Shown in pieces: positions 8,238 through 16,572 of a stretch of DNA of 32,378 nucleotides. The notes beneath the pieces are model-generated. The model made no database searches, was not told where the DNA came from, and was given only the letters and a program-made list of their open reading frames with translations. The stretch's first letter is position 1. Each line of letters starts with the position of its first letter. The translations under genes and the position numbers were made by a program. Source of the DNA: an uncultured Clostridia bacterium (GTDB taxonomy: Bacteria; Bacillota; Clostridia; TANB77; CAG-508); NCBI GenBank assembly GCA_944386645.1, contig CALXBW010000016.1, forward strand, positions 1 to 32,378, written 5' to 3'.

Positions 8238-8690
8238 ATGAATTCTACACCACTTGATACTAAACAAGATTATCAAAATTATGTCAATTCAAAATCCCCT
8301 AATTCTCCTATTCTTAAAAATTGTTTTAATGCTTTTTGGGTTGGTGGACTAATTTGTACTACTGGTCAATTAATCTCTAGTTATTGTCAATATAAAGGGC
8401 TAGATCAAAATATGAGTAATACTATTGTCTCTATTATCTTAATTTTTATAACTGCTTTTCTAACATCCATTAATGTATTTAATAAAATAGGTAAATTTGC
8501 AGGTGCTGGCTCATTAATTCCTATAACTGGATTTGCAAATTCTATTGTTTCTCCTTCTATGGAATATAAATCGGAAGGATATGTAATGGGTGTAGGTGGA
8601 AAAATGTTTACAGTTGCAGGTCCAGTATTAGTTTTTGGGATATCTACTTCTATATTAGTAGGAATTTTATATTTTATATTTAATATTTAA
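8238..8690 (+). CDS. spoVAC: Stage V sporulation protein AC
   Basis: SpoVAC is a forespore inner-membrane protein of the channel that loads and releases dipicolinic acid; in Bacillus it behaves as a mechanosensitive channel. The 150-residue product has three to four membrane segments (about 28-46, 60-78, 86-105, 125-148) and the family signature GKFAGAGSLIPITGFANS. Length matches B. subtilis SpoVAC. The frame is open upstream to a TTG at 8226, but that codon overlaps the GGAGG at 8228-8232, so the ATG at 8238 is the start. Confidence 0.95.
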   Translation: MNSTPLDTKQDYQNYVNSKSPNSPILKNCFNAFWVGGLICTTGQLISSYCQYKGLDQNMSNTIVSIILIFITAFLTSINVFNKIGKFAGAGSLIPITGFANSIVSPSMEYKSEGYVMGVGGKMFTVAGPVLVFGISTSILVGILYFIFNI

Positions 8691-8731
8691 AATTTTATTA
8701 AAGATATTTATCAGTGCTATTGGAGGTTAAT

Positions 8732-9736
8732 GTGAATAGAATAGGAAATCAAACAATTAAATTTAATAATCCACCAACAATATTAGAAACAGCTAGTATT
8801 GTTGGTCCAAAAGAAGCTAACGGTCCCCTTTCTAAATATTTTGATAAATGCTTAGAAGATGAATTTTGGGGAGAAAATAGTTGGGAAAAAGCAGAAAGTA
8901 AAATGATAAAAGAAGCATCAAATTTAGCTATATCTAAATCTAATTTACCAATTTCCGATATTAATTTTTGTTTAGCAGGTGATTTGTTAAATCAATGTAT
9001 ATCGTCAAATTTCGGATTAAGAGAAATAAATATTCCCTTTTTTGGTATATTTGGTGCTTGCTCTACATTTGCAGAAAGTTTATGCTTAGGTTCTATATTA
9101 GTTGAATCGAATGCTGCCAACAATGTTTTATGTAGTGTTTCTAGTCATTTTTGTAGTGCAGAAAAACAATTTCGCTTTCCATTAGAATTAGGAAACCAAA
9201 GGCCACAAAGTGCCCAATGGACTGTTACAGGTTCTGGATGTGCCATAATTTCTAAAACTGGTCAAGGACCTTATATAACCCATATAACTCCAGGTAAAAT
9301 TATTGATATGGGAATAAAAGATTCTAATAATATGGGAGCTGCTATGGCACCTGCAGCACTTGATACTCTAATCACTCACTTTAAAGATACTGGTAGAAAC
9401 CCCAGTTATTATGATGGTATTTTCACTGGTGATTTAGGTTATGTAGGAAAAGAAATATTAACTGAATTAGCCTTATCTAAAGGTTATAACATAAAATCAA
9501 ATTATAATGATTGTGGAGTTTTAATCTTTGACAAAGATGCTCAGGATACACATTCTGGTGGTTCTGGATGTGCTTGCGCAGCAACAGTATTTTCAGGATA
9601 TATATTTAATCAGTTAAAAGAAAAAAAATATAAAAAGATATTATTAATTGCTACAGGTGCTTTAACCAATTCTACAACAGCACAACAAGGAGAAAGTATT
9701 CCTGGTATAGCACATGCTGTAAGTATAGAAATTTAA
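8732..9736 (+). CDS. spoVAD: Stage V sporulation protein AD
   Basis: SpoVAD is the soluble, thiolase-fold dipicolinic acid-binding subunit of the SpoVA complex. The 334-residue product has the family landmarks SIVGPKEANGPL near the N-terminus, GIFGACSTFAESLCLG around 110-125, and CSVSSHFCSAEKQFRFP near 140-156. The segment GIFTGDLGYVGKEI follows, and an SGGSGCACAATVFSGYIF stretch near the C-terminus. Length is close to the 338 residues of B. subtilis. The start is a GTG at 8732, five bases after GGAGG (8722-8726). An upstream in-frame GTG at 8714 would place the ribosome binding site inside the gene, and the ATG at 8730 is out of frame. Confidence 0.95.
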   Translation: MNRIGNQTIKFNNPPTILETASIVGPKEANGPLSKYFDKCLEDEFWGENSWEKAESKMIKEASNLAISKSNLPISDINFCLAGDLLNQCISSNFGLREINIPFFGIFGACSTFAESLCLGSILVESNAANNVLCSVSSHFCSAEKQFRFPLELGNQRPQSAQWTVTGSGCAIISKTGQGPYITHITPGKIIDMGIKDSNNMGAAMAPAALDTLITHFKDTGRNPSYYDGIFTGDLGYVGKEILTELALSKGYNIKSNYNDCGVLIFDKDAQDTHSGGSGCACAATVFSGYIFNQLKEKKYKKILLIATGALTNSTTAQQGESIPGIAHAVSIEI

Positions 9737-9793
9737 ATTAATATTATTCAAAAATTTTCATTAGAGCTAAATTTATAATGAATGGAGGCTATT

Positions 9794-10180
9794 ATGGGGT
9801 TCTTTCAGACACTTGATTATATGATGCTTTTAAAAGCATTTATAGTAGGAGGATTAATTTGCATTATTGGTCAAATACTAATAGATAAAACTAAATTAAC
9901 TTCAGCAAGAATATTAGTCATATTTGTAACAACAGGTGTAATTCTTGGAGGATTAGGAATATATAAATATTTAGTTGATTTTGCTGGAAGTGGTGCAACA
10001 GTACCTCTTACTGGATTTGGAAATGCACTTGCAAAAGGCGCAATTGAAGGAGTAAAACAATATGGGTTTATAGGAGCTTTTACTGGTGGAGTTACAGCAG
10101 CTGCTGGTGGAATTGCTGCTGCTGTATTTTTCGGATATATTGCTGCACTTATTGCGAAACCAAAAATGAAAAAACAATAG
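9794..10180 (+). CDS. spoVAE: Stage V sporulation protein AE (SpoVAEb type)
   Basis: This 128-residue membrane subunit of the dipicolinic acid channel has four hydrophobic segments and the family motifs FIVGGLICIIGQILIDKTKL and FAGSGATVPLTGFGNALAKG. The latter is related to the SpoVAC signature, reflecting common ancestry of the two subunits. The start is the ATG at 9794, five bases after GGAGG (9784-9788); the ATG at 9782 overlaps that site and is rejected. It is the last gene of the operon, and its stop codon lies inside the following terminator. The operon lacks spoVAA, AB, AEa and AF here, a reduced C-D-Eb set. Confidence 0.95.
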   Translation: MGFFQTLDYMMLLKAFIVGGLICIIGQILIDKTKLTSARILVIFVTTGVILGGLGIYKYLVDFAGSGATVPLTGFGNALAKGAIEGVKQYGFIGAFTGGVTAAAGGIAAAVFFGYIAALIAKPKMKKQ

Positions 10181-10200
10181 GAAAACTTTCCTATTGTTTT
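10171..10200. terminator. Bidirectional terminator between spoVAE and thioredoxin
   Basis: AAAACAATAGGAAA (10171-10184) is exactly complementary to TTTCCTATTGTTTT (10187-10200), followed by more T on the plus strand and preceded by A on that strand, so it can terminate both convergent units. It overlaps the stop codons of spoVAE (plus) and the thioredoxin gene (minus). Confidence 0.85.
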
Positions 10201-10514
10201 TTATTTGCCATAATAACTTTTTCCAATTCTTCTATTTGTCTTACACCTGATAATCTTCCAAGTTCCGAACCATTTTTATAAAATATTATTGTTGGAACTA
10301 CTCCTATATCATTTTCTTCAGCTAATTCTTCATTTTCATCAATATCAACTTTTGCTACTCTTACATCATTATCATATTTTTGTGCAATTTCATCCACTAT
10401 TGGAGACATTACATTACAAGGTCCACACCAAGTTGCAAAAAAATCAACTAATAATAATTCTTTAGATTTCAATAATTCCTTAAAATTATCTTTGTTTGGA
10501 TATAATATTGACAT
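10191..10514 (-). CDS. trxA: Thioredoxin
   Basis: This 107-residue cytoplasmic disulfide reductase has the active-site WCGPC at 29-33 in DFFATWCGPCNVMSP. It also has VAKVDIDEN (about 54-62) and the cis-proline segment GVVPTIIFYKNG, all diagnostic of thioredoxin. The length is standard. It follows secG by 33 bases with no hairpin between, so it is likely cotranscribed from the promoter upstream of secG; an AAGGAGGA ribosome binding site precedes the ATG. It is the last gene before the shared terminator. Several thioredoxins often coexist in clostridia, so the trxA symbol denotes family, not necessarily the main housekeeping copy. Confidence 0.95.
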   Translation of the reverse strand: MSILYPNKDNFKELLKSKELLLVDFFATWCGPCNVMSPIVDEIAQKYDNDVRVAKVDIDENEELAEENDIGVVPTIIFYKNGSELGRLSGVRQIEELEKVIMANKKQ

Positions 10515-10547
10515 ATATTATCCTCCTTATATTAATATTATGTACTT

Positions 10548-10802
10548 TTATTCTATTACATATACAATTCCTAAGGCAATAGTAAAAATTGCAAATATTA
10601 TTCCAAATATAATAGTCCATTTTTTTAATGAACCTTCTTTTGTTCTTCCTTTATTTTTTTCATAAAAGTTACCAGAAGATGATGAACCAACTATTGCACC
10701 TGACAATCCTTCTTGTCCTTTTTTTTGTAATAAAGTTAATATTATTATTACTACACATATTAATATATATATACCTGATAAAATATATTTTAATATTTCC
10801 AT
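10548..10802 (-). CDS. secG: Preprotein translocase subunit SecG
   Basis: This 84-residue small translocon subunit assists SecYE in protein export. It has two membrane helices (about 5-25 and 60-82) separated by a polar loop with the characteristic LLQKKGQEGLSGAIVGSS stretch (about 24-41). The length and two-helix topology match SecG. A good promoter (10834-10862) and a GTAGGGGG ribosome binding site precede it, and thioredoxin follows in the same direction. In many Firmicutes secG precedes rnr and smpB; that neighbourhood is not present here. Confidence 0.93.
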   Translation of the reverse strand: MEILKYILSGIYILICVVIIILTLLQKKGQEGLSGAIVGSSSSGNFYEKNKGRTKEGSLKKWTIIFGIIFAIFTIALGIVYVIE

Positions 10803-10833
10803 TAAATTTCCCCCTACGTTTTTTATCTTTTAT

Positions 10834-10862
10834 ATTCTAACATATAACATTTGAAATTACAA
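10834..10862 (-). promoter_or_regulatory. Promoter of secG-trxA
   Basis: On the minus strand TTGTAA (10857-10862), a 17-base spacer, and TAGAAT (10834-10839) form a close sigma-A match, about 32 bases upstream of the secG ATG. Confidence 0.7.
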
Positions 10863-10899
10863 GTATTTAATGTTTTATGTTTATTGATTTTTTTATTTT

Positions 10900-11634
10900 T
10901 TAATAATTAACTTCTACAAGATATAATCCATGTGGTGGTAAAGTTTTTCCTGCTAATTTTCTATCTTTTGCTTCTAAAATTCTTTTTACATCTTCAGGTT
11001 TTATTTTTCCAATTCCAACATCTATAAGTGTACCAGATATTATTCTAACCATATTATATAAAAAACCATTACCCTCATATTCCATATATATTCTTTCGTC
11101 TTTTTTTTCTATATTAATTTTATATATTGTTCTAACACTATTTTTGCCACTAGTTCCACTTGCTTTAAATGACGTAAAATCATGCTCACCTTCTAAATAT
11201 TTAGATGCTTGTTTCATTTTTTCTATATCAATATTATTTGTTACATTATATTCTAATGCTCTATATATTGCACTACCAGTTTGAGAATTATTTATAATAT
11301 ATCTATACTTCTTTGATTTACAATTATATCTAGAATGAAATCTTTCTTCTACTTCTTCTGCGTATTTAATTCTTATACTCTTTTTTAATTTTGAGTTAAT
11401 AGCATTTGGTATTTTTTCTATAGAAATATTACTATTAGTCTTAAAATTTGCTGTTTGCCCTAAACTATGAACTCCCGCATCTGTTCTGCCTGAAGCAATT
11501 AAATCTACTTTTTCACCAGTGATCAGTTCTATGGCAAGCTCTATTTCTCCTTGAATATTTAATTTATTAGGTTGTTTTTGCCAACCCCCAAATCCTTTAC
11601 CATCATATTCAATAATTAATTTTATATTTCTCAT
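10900..11634 (-). CDS. truA: tRNA pseudouridine(38-40) synthase TruA
   Basis: The 244-residue enzyme converts uridines 38-40 of the tRNA anticodon stem to pseudouridine. The catalytic Asp52 lies in ASGRTDAGVHSLGQ. Other family marks are IEYDGKGFGGWQKQP near the start, the RFHSRYNCKSKKYRY strand, HDFTSFKASG, and the C-terminal GNGFLYNMVRIISGTLIDVG. Length matches the family. Its ATG overlaps the cdaA stop in an ATGA, implying coupled translation. Downstream (10840-10899) I see no hairpin terminator, so some read-through towards secG is possible. Confidence 0.96.
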   Translation of the reverse strand: MRNIKLIIEYDGKGFGGWQKQPNKLNIQGEIELAIELITGEKVDLIASGRTDAGVHSLGQTANFKTNSNISIEKIPNAINSKLKKSIRIKYAEEVEERFHSRYNCKSKKYRYIINNSQTGSAIYRALEYNVTNNIDIEKMKQASKYLEGEHDFTSFKASGTSGKNSVRTIYKINIEKKDERIYMEYEGNGFLYNMVRIISGTLIDVGIGKIKPEDVKRILEAKDRKLAGKTLPPHGLYLVEVNY

Positions 11635-12570
11635 TTTTTTATCTCTTCTTTTTTGTTTTTAGAACGATTATTATTAATTTTTTCTTTTATTTTATTAACA
11701 AATTTTATTTCTTTCTTTTCATTTTGTTGCATTCTTTTTGTTACAACATGTTTTATTAATATTCTCTTTAAAGCTTCTTCTTTTATATCAGCAATTAATG
11801 TACCATCTTTTGCAACTGATATTTTTCCAGTTTCTTCTGAAACAACTACTGCTATACTATCTGATTCTTTTGAAATTCCTATTGCTGCTCTATGTCTTGT
11901 ACCTAATTCCTTAGCTATGTCTTTATCACTTGCAAGTGGCAACATACATGCAGAAGCCATTATTTTATTATCACTAATTACAACTGCACCGTCATGTAAC
12001 GGTGTATTAGGTGTAAATATATTTACCAATAATTGTGGTGATATTTCAGAATTCATATATATACCTGTACTTATTATATCTTTTATTTCGATATCTCTTT
12101 CTATAACAATTAGTGCACCTGTTTTCGTCTTTGCAAGTTCTGTTACAGCAATTACAATTTTATATATATTTTCTTTAGTTTTTGTTGCAATATCTTTATC
12201 TATTCCGAAAAAATTTTGTTATTTTACTTGTACCTAACTGCTCCAATGCTCTTCTAAGTTCTGGTTGAAATATAACTATTATTATAATTACACCATATGT
12301 CATAACAGATGTTAATATAAAATGTAATATATTTAGTTCCAATACTCCACTTAATGCTGTAACTATTATTAAATATACTATTCCTTTTAATAATTGCCAA
12401 GCTCTTGTTTCCTTTACTAATTGCAAAACTTTATAAGCTAAAAAAACAACTATAGTTATATCTATTATTAATAATATTAATTTTATAGGATATTGATGTA
12501 AACTTAGCAAATAATCTGCTATATTTTGTTCATAAAAATTTTCAAACATTATTCTAATATTTTCTAACAT
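11631..12570 (-). CDS. cdaA: Diadenylate cyclase CdaA, reading frame interrupted by a one-base shift
   Basis: CdaA is the membrane-bound enzyme that condenses two ATP into c-di-AMP. From the ATG at 12570 (GAGG site upstream) the frame encodes three membrane helices and PELRRALEQLG, then stops at TAA 12196-12198. The next frame, open from 12218 on, continues the same protein: GALIVIERD, the DGA motif (NTPLHDGAVVIS) and the RHR motif (GTRHRAAIG). Its frame-internal ATG at 12056 is too late to give a full DAC domain. Dropping one base in the T-run at 12208-12213 joins both into a 312-residue CdaA. The codons there are AAA TTT TTT CGG; a +1 slip at TTT re-pairs on TTC and reads GGA next. Sequencing error, true mutation and recoding all remain possible. 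Confidence 0.88.
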
Positions 12571-12584
12571 ATATTACCTCACAT

Positions 12585-12683
12585 TTATGCTGCAAATATA
12601 TAATAAACTAATGTAAATATAGATGCAGAAGCTAAAGCTATTATTAATATAGCAGCTATAATTTTTACCCAAATTTTACTCAT
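12585..12683 (-). CDS. 32-residue membrane peptide upstream of cdaA
   Basis: The frame from ATG 12683 encodes MSKIWVKIIAA followed by a hydrophobic helix rich in Ile, Leu and Ala, and ends at TAA 12585-12587, 14 bases before the cdaA ATG. A strong AAGGAGAGAG lies at 12691-12700. Another ATG at 12690 is closer to it but gives only a four-codon frame (ATG ACA AAT GAG TAA) that overlaps the second ATG. The peptide could be a small single-pass membrane protein cotranslated with cdaA. I do not recognise a family. Position and composition support it being real, but no independent evidence is visible. A weak promoter-like TATAAA lies just upstream. Confidence 0.6.
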   Translation of the reverse strand: MSKIWVKIIAAILIIALASASIFTLVYYIFAA

Positions 12684-12739
12684 TTGTCATCTCTCTCCTT
12701 CTTATGTTTTATTTTATACAAAATTCATAATAACACAAA

Positions 12740-12781
12740 AATAAATAGAATTCAAGATTTTACAATTGAATTCTATTTATT
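12740..12781 (-). terminator. Terminator after pheT
   Basis: AATAAATAGAATTCAA (12740-12755) is exactly complementary to TTGAATTCTATTTATT (12766-12781), with a 10-base loop. On the minus strand it begins 8 bases past the pheT stop codon and runs into TTTTTGTG. Confidence 0.8.
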
Positions 12782-12788
12782 ACCACAA

Positions 12789-15194
12789 TTATTTTCTCAA
12801 TTCTGCCCCTAATTCATCCTCTAAAGCTTTAATTATTTTCTCCATTACTTCTGAGATTTCCTCATCATTTAAAGTTCTATCTTTGGCCCTAAATTTTATT
12901 GCATATGCTACACTCTTTTTATTTTCTCCAATTTTTTCATTTCTATAAATATCAAATAAATCAACAGTTTCTATTATTTTTTTTGCTTTTGCTTTTATAA
13001 TTTTTTCTATTTTTAATACTTCTACTTTTTCATCTACTAAAACAGCTATATCTCTTTCAACAGCTGGATATTTAGGAATTGGTACATACTTCTTCTCTTT
13101 TTTACTATATTTTTCTAACTTCTTCATGTTTATTTCAGCTATATAAACCTTATCTGAAATATCATAGTTTTCTTGTACTATTGGATGAATTTGCCCCATT
13201 ATTATTATAGGATCATTTCCTATTTTTATAATAGCTGTTTTTCCTGGATGATAACTTGTATTTTCAGTATATCTTGATATATCATATCTATTTAAATTAA
13301 CTGTTTCCAGTACATTTTCAACTATTCCTTTTAAATCATAAAATTTTTCTTCTTTTCCTGTTATTGCAATAGTTAATATTTGTTTTTCATCTGGTAATTC
13401 ATTATTTTCTATATTTGACTTATTCTTATATACCTTTGCATATTCGAACAATTTTAAATTACTATTCTTTTTAGCATAATTAGTACTTATCGTTTTCATT
13501 ACTGTTGGAATAACTGATGTTTTCATTATTGAATAATCTTCGCTTATAGGATTTCTTATTTTAATAACTTCCTTATATAATTCACTATTCTCTAATATGT
13601 TACTCTTCGCAAGATCATCAGGATTAATAAATCCATATGTACAAATTTCAGAAAAACCTTTATTAACTAACATATTTTTTATATTATCTTCCATCTTTTG
13701 ATATATAGATCTTCCTCCTACAGTATTACCCGAATTATCCAAACTACTTTCTAATTTATCATATCCATATATTCTCAAAATTTCTTCTGCAATATCTGCT
13801 TCCTGTTCTAAATCCTGTCTATAATATGGTGGTATACAATATCCGTCAATCAGTTTTATATCTAACTTATTTAATATATTTACCATTTCGTCTTCAGAAA
13901 CATTTATTCCTAATAAACTATTAATTCTATTAGGATTAAATTCTATTTTTATTTCTTTTTGCTTTTCTGGATATTCATCAATAACTCCATCAATTGCTTC
14001 TCCTGCACCAAGTAATTCAACCAATTCTACGGCTCTATTAACTGCTCTTAGTGCATTTTCTTGAGGTAATCCCTTTTCATATCTACTAGAAGCCTCTGTT
14101 CTTAAACCTAATCTTTTGGCTGTCATTCTTACACTACCACCATTAAATACTGCAGATTCAAAAACAACCATATTAGTATTTTTTTCTATTTCTGAATTCT
14201 CTCCTCCCATAACACCTGCTACTGCATCTATTTTTTTCTCATCAGAAATAACTAACATACTATTATCTAATTTTCTATCTATACCATCTAATGTTTTTAG
14301 TATTTCTCCATCTTTTGCTCTTCTTACTATGATATGCTTATTTGCTATTGAATTTATATCAAAAGCATGCATTGGTTGCCCCATTTCTAACATAACATAA
14401 TTTGTAATATCAACAATATTATTTATTGGTCTTATACCGCAAGCTTTTAATCTTTTTCTCATCCAATCTGGTGATTCTTTTATTACTATATTTTTTACAA
14501 CTCTAGCAACATACCTATAACACAAATCAGGTGCATCTATCGTTACCTTTAAACCTTCTATTTTATCTTTTTTATCTATATTTAATTTATCTATTTTTTC
14601 ATTTGGATTTTTATACTCTTTATTTAATGAAACTGCTGTTTCTCTTCCAAGTCCTTCAACAGATAAACAGTCTGGTCTATTAGGTGTTATTTCAAACTCA
14701 ATAATATTGTCTCTTAAATCTAAAACATCTACTATATCTTCACCCAATTTACTCTCATATTCTTTAGGTAAAATCATTATTCCATCTTCTATTTGATTTG
14801 GCATATCCTCTAAAGTTAAACCAAGTTCACCAATAGAGCACATCATACCACAAGATTCTACTCCTCTTAAACTACCTTTTTTTATTTTTATATCTCCAGG
14901 TAATTCTGAACCAATTTTCGCGATTGGAATTATATCTCCTTTTTTTATATTTTTTGCACCTGTTACAATTTGTAATATTTCATTTTTTACATCTACCTTT
15001 GTAACAACTAGTTTATCTGCATCTGGGTGTTTCTCGATTTCTAATATTTTTCCTACAACAACATTTTTTATATTATCCCCCTTAATTTCATATCCTTCTA
15101 CTTTAGAACCAGTCATTGTAAATATTTCTGACAACTCTTTAATATCAACATCAATATCAGAATAATCTTTTAACCATTCTACTCCAACTTTCAT
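12789..15194 (-). CDS. pheT: Phenylalanyl-tRNA synthetase beta subunit
   Basis: This is the 801-residue beta subunit of the alpha2-beta2 PheRS. Domain order is complete: the first strand MKVGVEWLKDY, then an EMAP/tRNA-binding domain (about 40-150, with HPDADKLVVTKVD). Next come B3/B4 editing (about 200-380, with NRPDCLSVEGLGRE and GRETAVS), B5 (about 400-480) and a catalytic-like core. The C-terminal FDX-ACB anticodon-binding domain includes PKYPAVERDIAVLVDE. Length is normal. It follows pheS by 21 bases in the same T-box-controlled transcript. Confidence 0.97.
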   Translation of the reverse strand: MKVGVEWLKDYSDIDVDIKELSEIFTMTGSKVEGYEIKGDNIKNVVVGKILEIEKHPDADKLVVTKVDVKNEILQIVTGAKNIKKGDIIPIAKIGSELPGDIKIKKGSLRGVESCGMMCSIGELGLTLEDMPNQIEDGIMILPKEYESKLGEDIVDVLDLRDNIIEFEITPNRPDCLSVEGLGRETAVSLNKEYKNPNEKIDKLNIDKKDKIEGLKVTIDAPDLCYRYVARVVKNIVIKESPDWMRKRLKACGIRPINNIVDITNYVMLEMGQPMHAFDINSIANKHIIVRRAKDGEILKTLDGIDRKLDNSMLVISDEKKIDAVAGVMGGENSEIEKNTNMVVFESAVFNGGSVRMTAKRLGLRTEASSRYEKGLPQENALRAVNRAVELVELLGAGEAIDGVIDEYPEKQKEIKIEFNPNRINSLLGINVSEDEMVNILNKLDIKLIDGYCIPPYYRQDLEQEADIAEEILRIYGYDKLESSLDNSGNTVGGRSIYQKMEDNIKNMLVNKGFSEICTYGFINPDDLAKSNILENSELYKEVIKIRNPISEDYSIMKTSVIPTVMKTISTNYAKKNSNLKLFEYAKVYKNKSNIENNELPDEKQILTIAITGKEEKFYDLKGIVENVLETVNLNRYDISRYTENTSYHPGKTAIIKIGNDPIIIMGQIHPIVQENYDISDKVYIAEINMKKLEKYSKKEKKYVPIPKYPAVERDIAVLVDEKVEVLKIEKIIKAKAKKIIETVDLFDIYRNEKIGENKKSVAYAIKFRAKDRTLNDEEISEVMEKIIKALEDELGAELRK

Positions 15195-15215
15195 AATTTC
15201 CTCCTCATAATATTA

Positions 15216-16235
15216 TTAAAATTGTTTTAAAAATCTAATATCATTTTCATATAACAATCTCAAATCTTCTATACCATATTTAGCCATAGCAATTCTTTCA
15301 ACACCAAATCCAAATGCAAATCCAGAATATTCTTTTGGATCTATTCCACAATTTCTAAGCACATTTGGGTGTACCATTCCGCATCCTACTATTTCTATCC
15401 ATCCTTCTTGCTTACATACTCTACAACCTTTTCCTCCACAAACAAAACATGAAACATCTGCCTCTGCACTAGGTTCTGTAAAAGGAAAATGATGTGGTCT
15501 AAATCTAATTTTTATATTTTCTCCTAAATACATTTTTGTAAATGCTTCTAATGTACCTTTTAAATTAGCCATTGTTATATTTTTATCTATTGCTAATCCT
15601 TCTATTTGATGAAATACTGGTGAGTGTGTAGCATCTACTGAATCAGCTCTGTACACAGCTCCTGGACATATTATTTTTATTGGTGGCTTTTGCCTTTCCA
15701 TAACTCTAGCTTGAACAGGTGAAGTTTGACTTCTTAATAAGATATCGTCTGTTATATATATAGTATCTTGTAAATCTCTTGATGGATGCATTAATGGTGT
15801 ATTTAATTGATCAAAATTATAATGTGCTGTTTCTATTTCTGGTCCATCTTCTATTTTATATCCCATACCTATAAAAATTTCTTTTACTTCATCTATAACT
15901 TTAGTTATTGGATGAACTGAACCAATACTCTCTTTTTTACTTGGTTCTGTTACATCTATAACTTCTTTTTTTATACTTTCTTCTAAAATATTTCTTTTTA
16001 ACTCTTTTTCTTTTTTGCATATTAAATTTTCAATAGTATCTCTTACTTCGTTTACTAAACTACCTATTATTGGTCTTTCTTCTTTTGAAAGTGCCCCCAT
16101 ACCTCTTAATATTGATGTTAACTCACCCTTTTTTCCTAAATATTTTACCCTTATATCATCTAAAATCTTTAGTTCATTTACACTATTAATACTATTTATA
16201 GCTTCATCTTTAATTTTTTTAATTTTCTCTTCCAT
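15216..16235 (-). CDS. pheS: Phenylalanyl-tRNA synthetase alpha subunit
   Basis: The 339-residue catalytic subunit of PheRS ligates phenylalanine to tRNA-Phe. It has the N-terminal coiled coil, then the class II core with HPITKVIDEVKEIF (about 115-128), the motif 2 region FHQIEGLAID, and motif 3 GFAFGFGVERIAMAKYGI. A Cys-rich stretch CFVCGGKGCRVCKQEGW is common in Firmicute PheS. The frame is open upstream to an ATG at 16259, but the AGGAGG at 16241-16246 sits between the two and places the start at the ATG 16235. Confidence 0.97.
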   Translation of the reverse strand: MEEKIKKIKDEAINSINSVNELKILDDIRVKYLGKKGELTSILRGMGALSKEERPIIGSLVNEVRDTIENLICKKEKELKRNILEESIKKEVIDVTEPSKKESIGSVHPITKVIDEVKEIFIGMGYKIEDGPEIETAHYNFDQLNTPLMHPSRDLQDTIYITDDILLRSQTSPVQARVMERQKPPIKIICPGAVYRADSVDATHSPVFHQIEGLAIDKNITMANLKGTLEAFTKMYLGENIKIRFRPHHFPFTEPSAEADVSCFVCGGKGCRVCKQEGWIEIVGCGMVHPNVLRNCGIDPKEYSGFAFGFGVERIAMAKYGIEDLRLLYENDIRFLKQF

Positions 16236-16257
16236 TTTTGCCTCCTTTTTATATAAC

Positions 16258-16498
16258 AAAAAAGACCATCATCCATAGGACGAAAGGTCTTTTCCGCGGT
16301 ACCACCTAATTTATTAATAAAAAATTATTAATCTCTCTCATGCTATAACGTAGCAACCGTTTTTGCTTAATATTATTCAGCAAAACCCTCCAAAGCGAAA
16401 CTTCAATAAAACATTATTAATGGACTTTCAGCTTATAATCCATCTCTCTCAAAATAATTAAATTTTATCTACTAAACTTCTTCTACAGTTTTATTATT
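16258..16498 (-). promoter_or_regulatory. T-box leader controlling pheS-pheT
   Basis: Read on the minus strand, the leader has a Stem I with GAGAGAGATGG and AAGCTGAAAG in the distal part. It is followed by GAAGTTTCGCTTTGGAG, where UUC (16397-16399) fits the Phe specifier. Next are Stem III (GCTACGTTATAGC), the T-box AGGTGGTACCGCGG (16294-16307), and a terminator AAAAGACC...GGTCTTTTTT (16258-16293). Uncharged tRNA-Phe pairing with the specifier and T-box would favour the antiterminator and allow pheST transcription. Confidence 0.95.
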
Positions 16499-16504
16499 TT
16501 ATAT

Positions 16505-16533
16505 ATATTATCACTTTTTTTATTTTTTTACAA
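16505..16533 (-). promoter_or_regulatory. Promoter of the pheST T-box transcript
   Basis: Minus-strand TTGTAA (16528-16533), a 17-base spacer, and TATAAT-like TAATAT (16505-16510), placed just upstream of the T-box Stem I. It is back to back with a plus-strand promoter whose -35 starts at 16540. Confidence 0.75.
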
Positions 16534-16539
16534 TATTTA

Positions 16540-16568
16540 TTGAAAAAAATTTTTCTGCATGTTAATAT
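16540..16568 (+). promoter_or_regulatory. Promoter of the first structured RNA
   Basis: TTGAAA (16540-16545), a 17-base spacer, and TAATAT (16563-16568) match sigma-A consensus well. The expected start site falls at about 16574-16576, at the GTAGTTA sequence that is also conserved in the second copy. Confidence 0.75.
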
Positions 16569-16572
16569 AAAT

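Noticed and set aside
11631-12056. Separate gene from the ATG at 12056 (141 codons)
   Set aside because: The reading frame is open and conserved upstream of this ATG to about 12218, and a start there would lose the first part of the DAC domain; it is the second half of cdaA.
11653-12237. Plus-strand frame of 194 codons opposite cdaA
   Set aside because: It is the antisense of a conserved enzyme gene and shows no family features.
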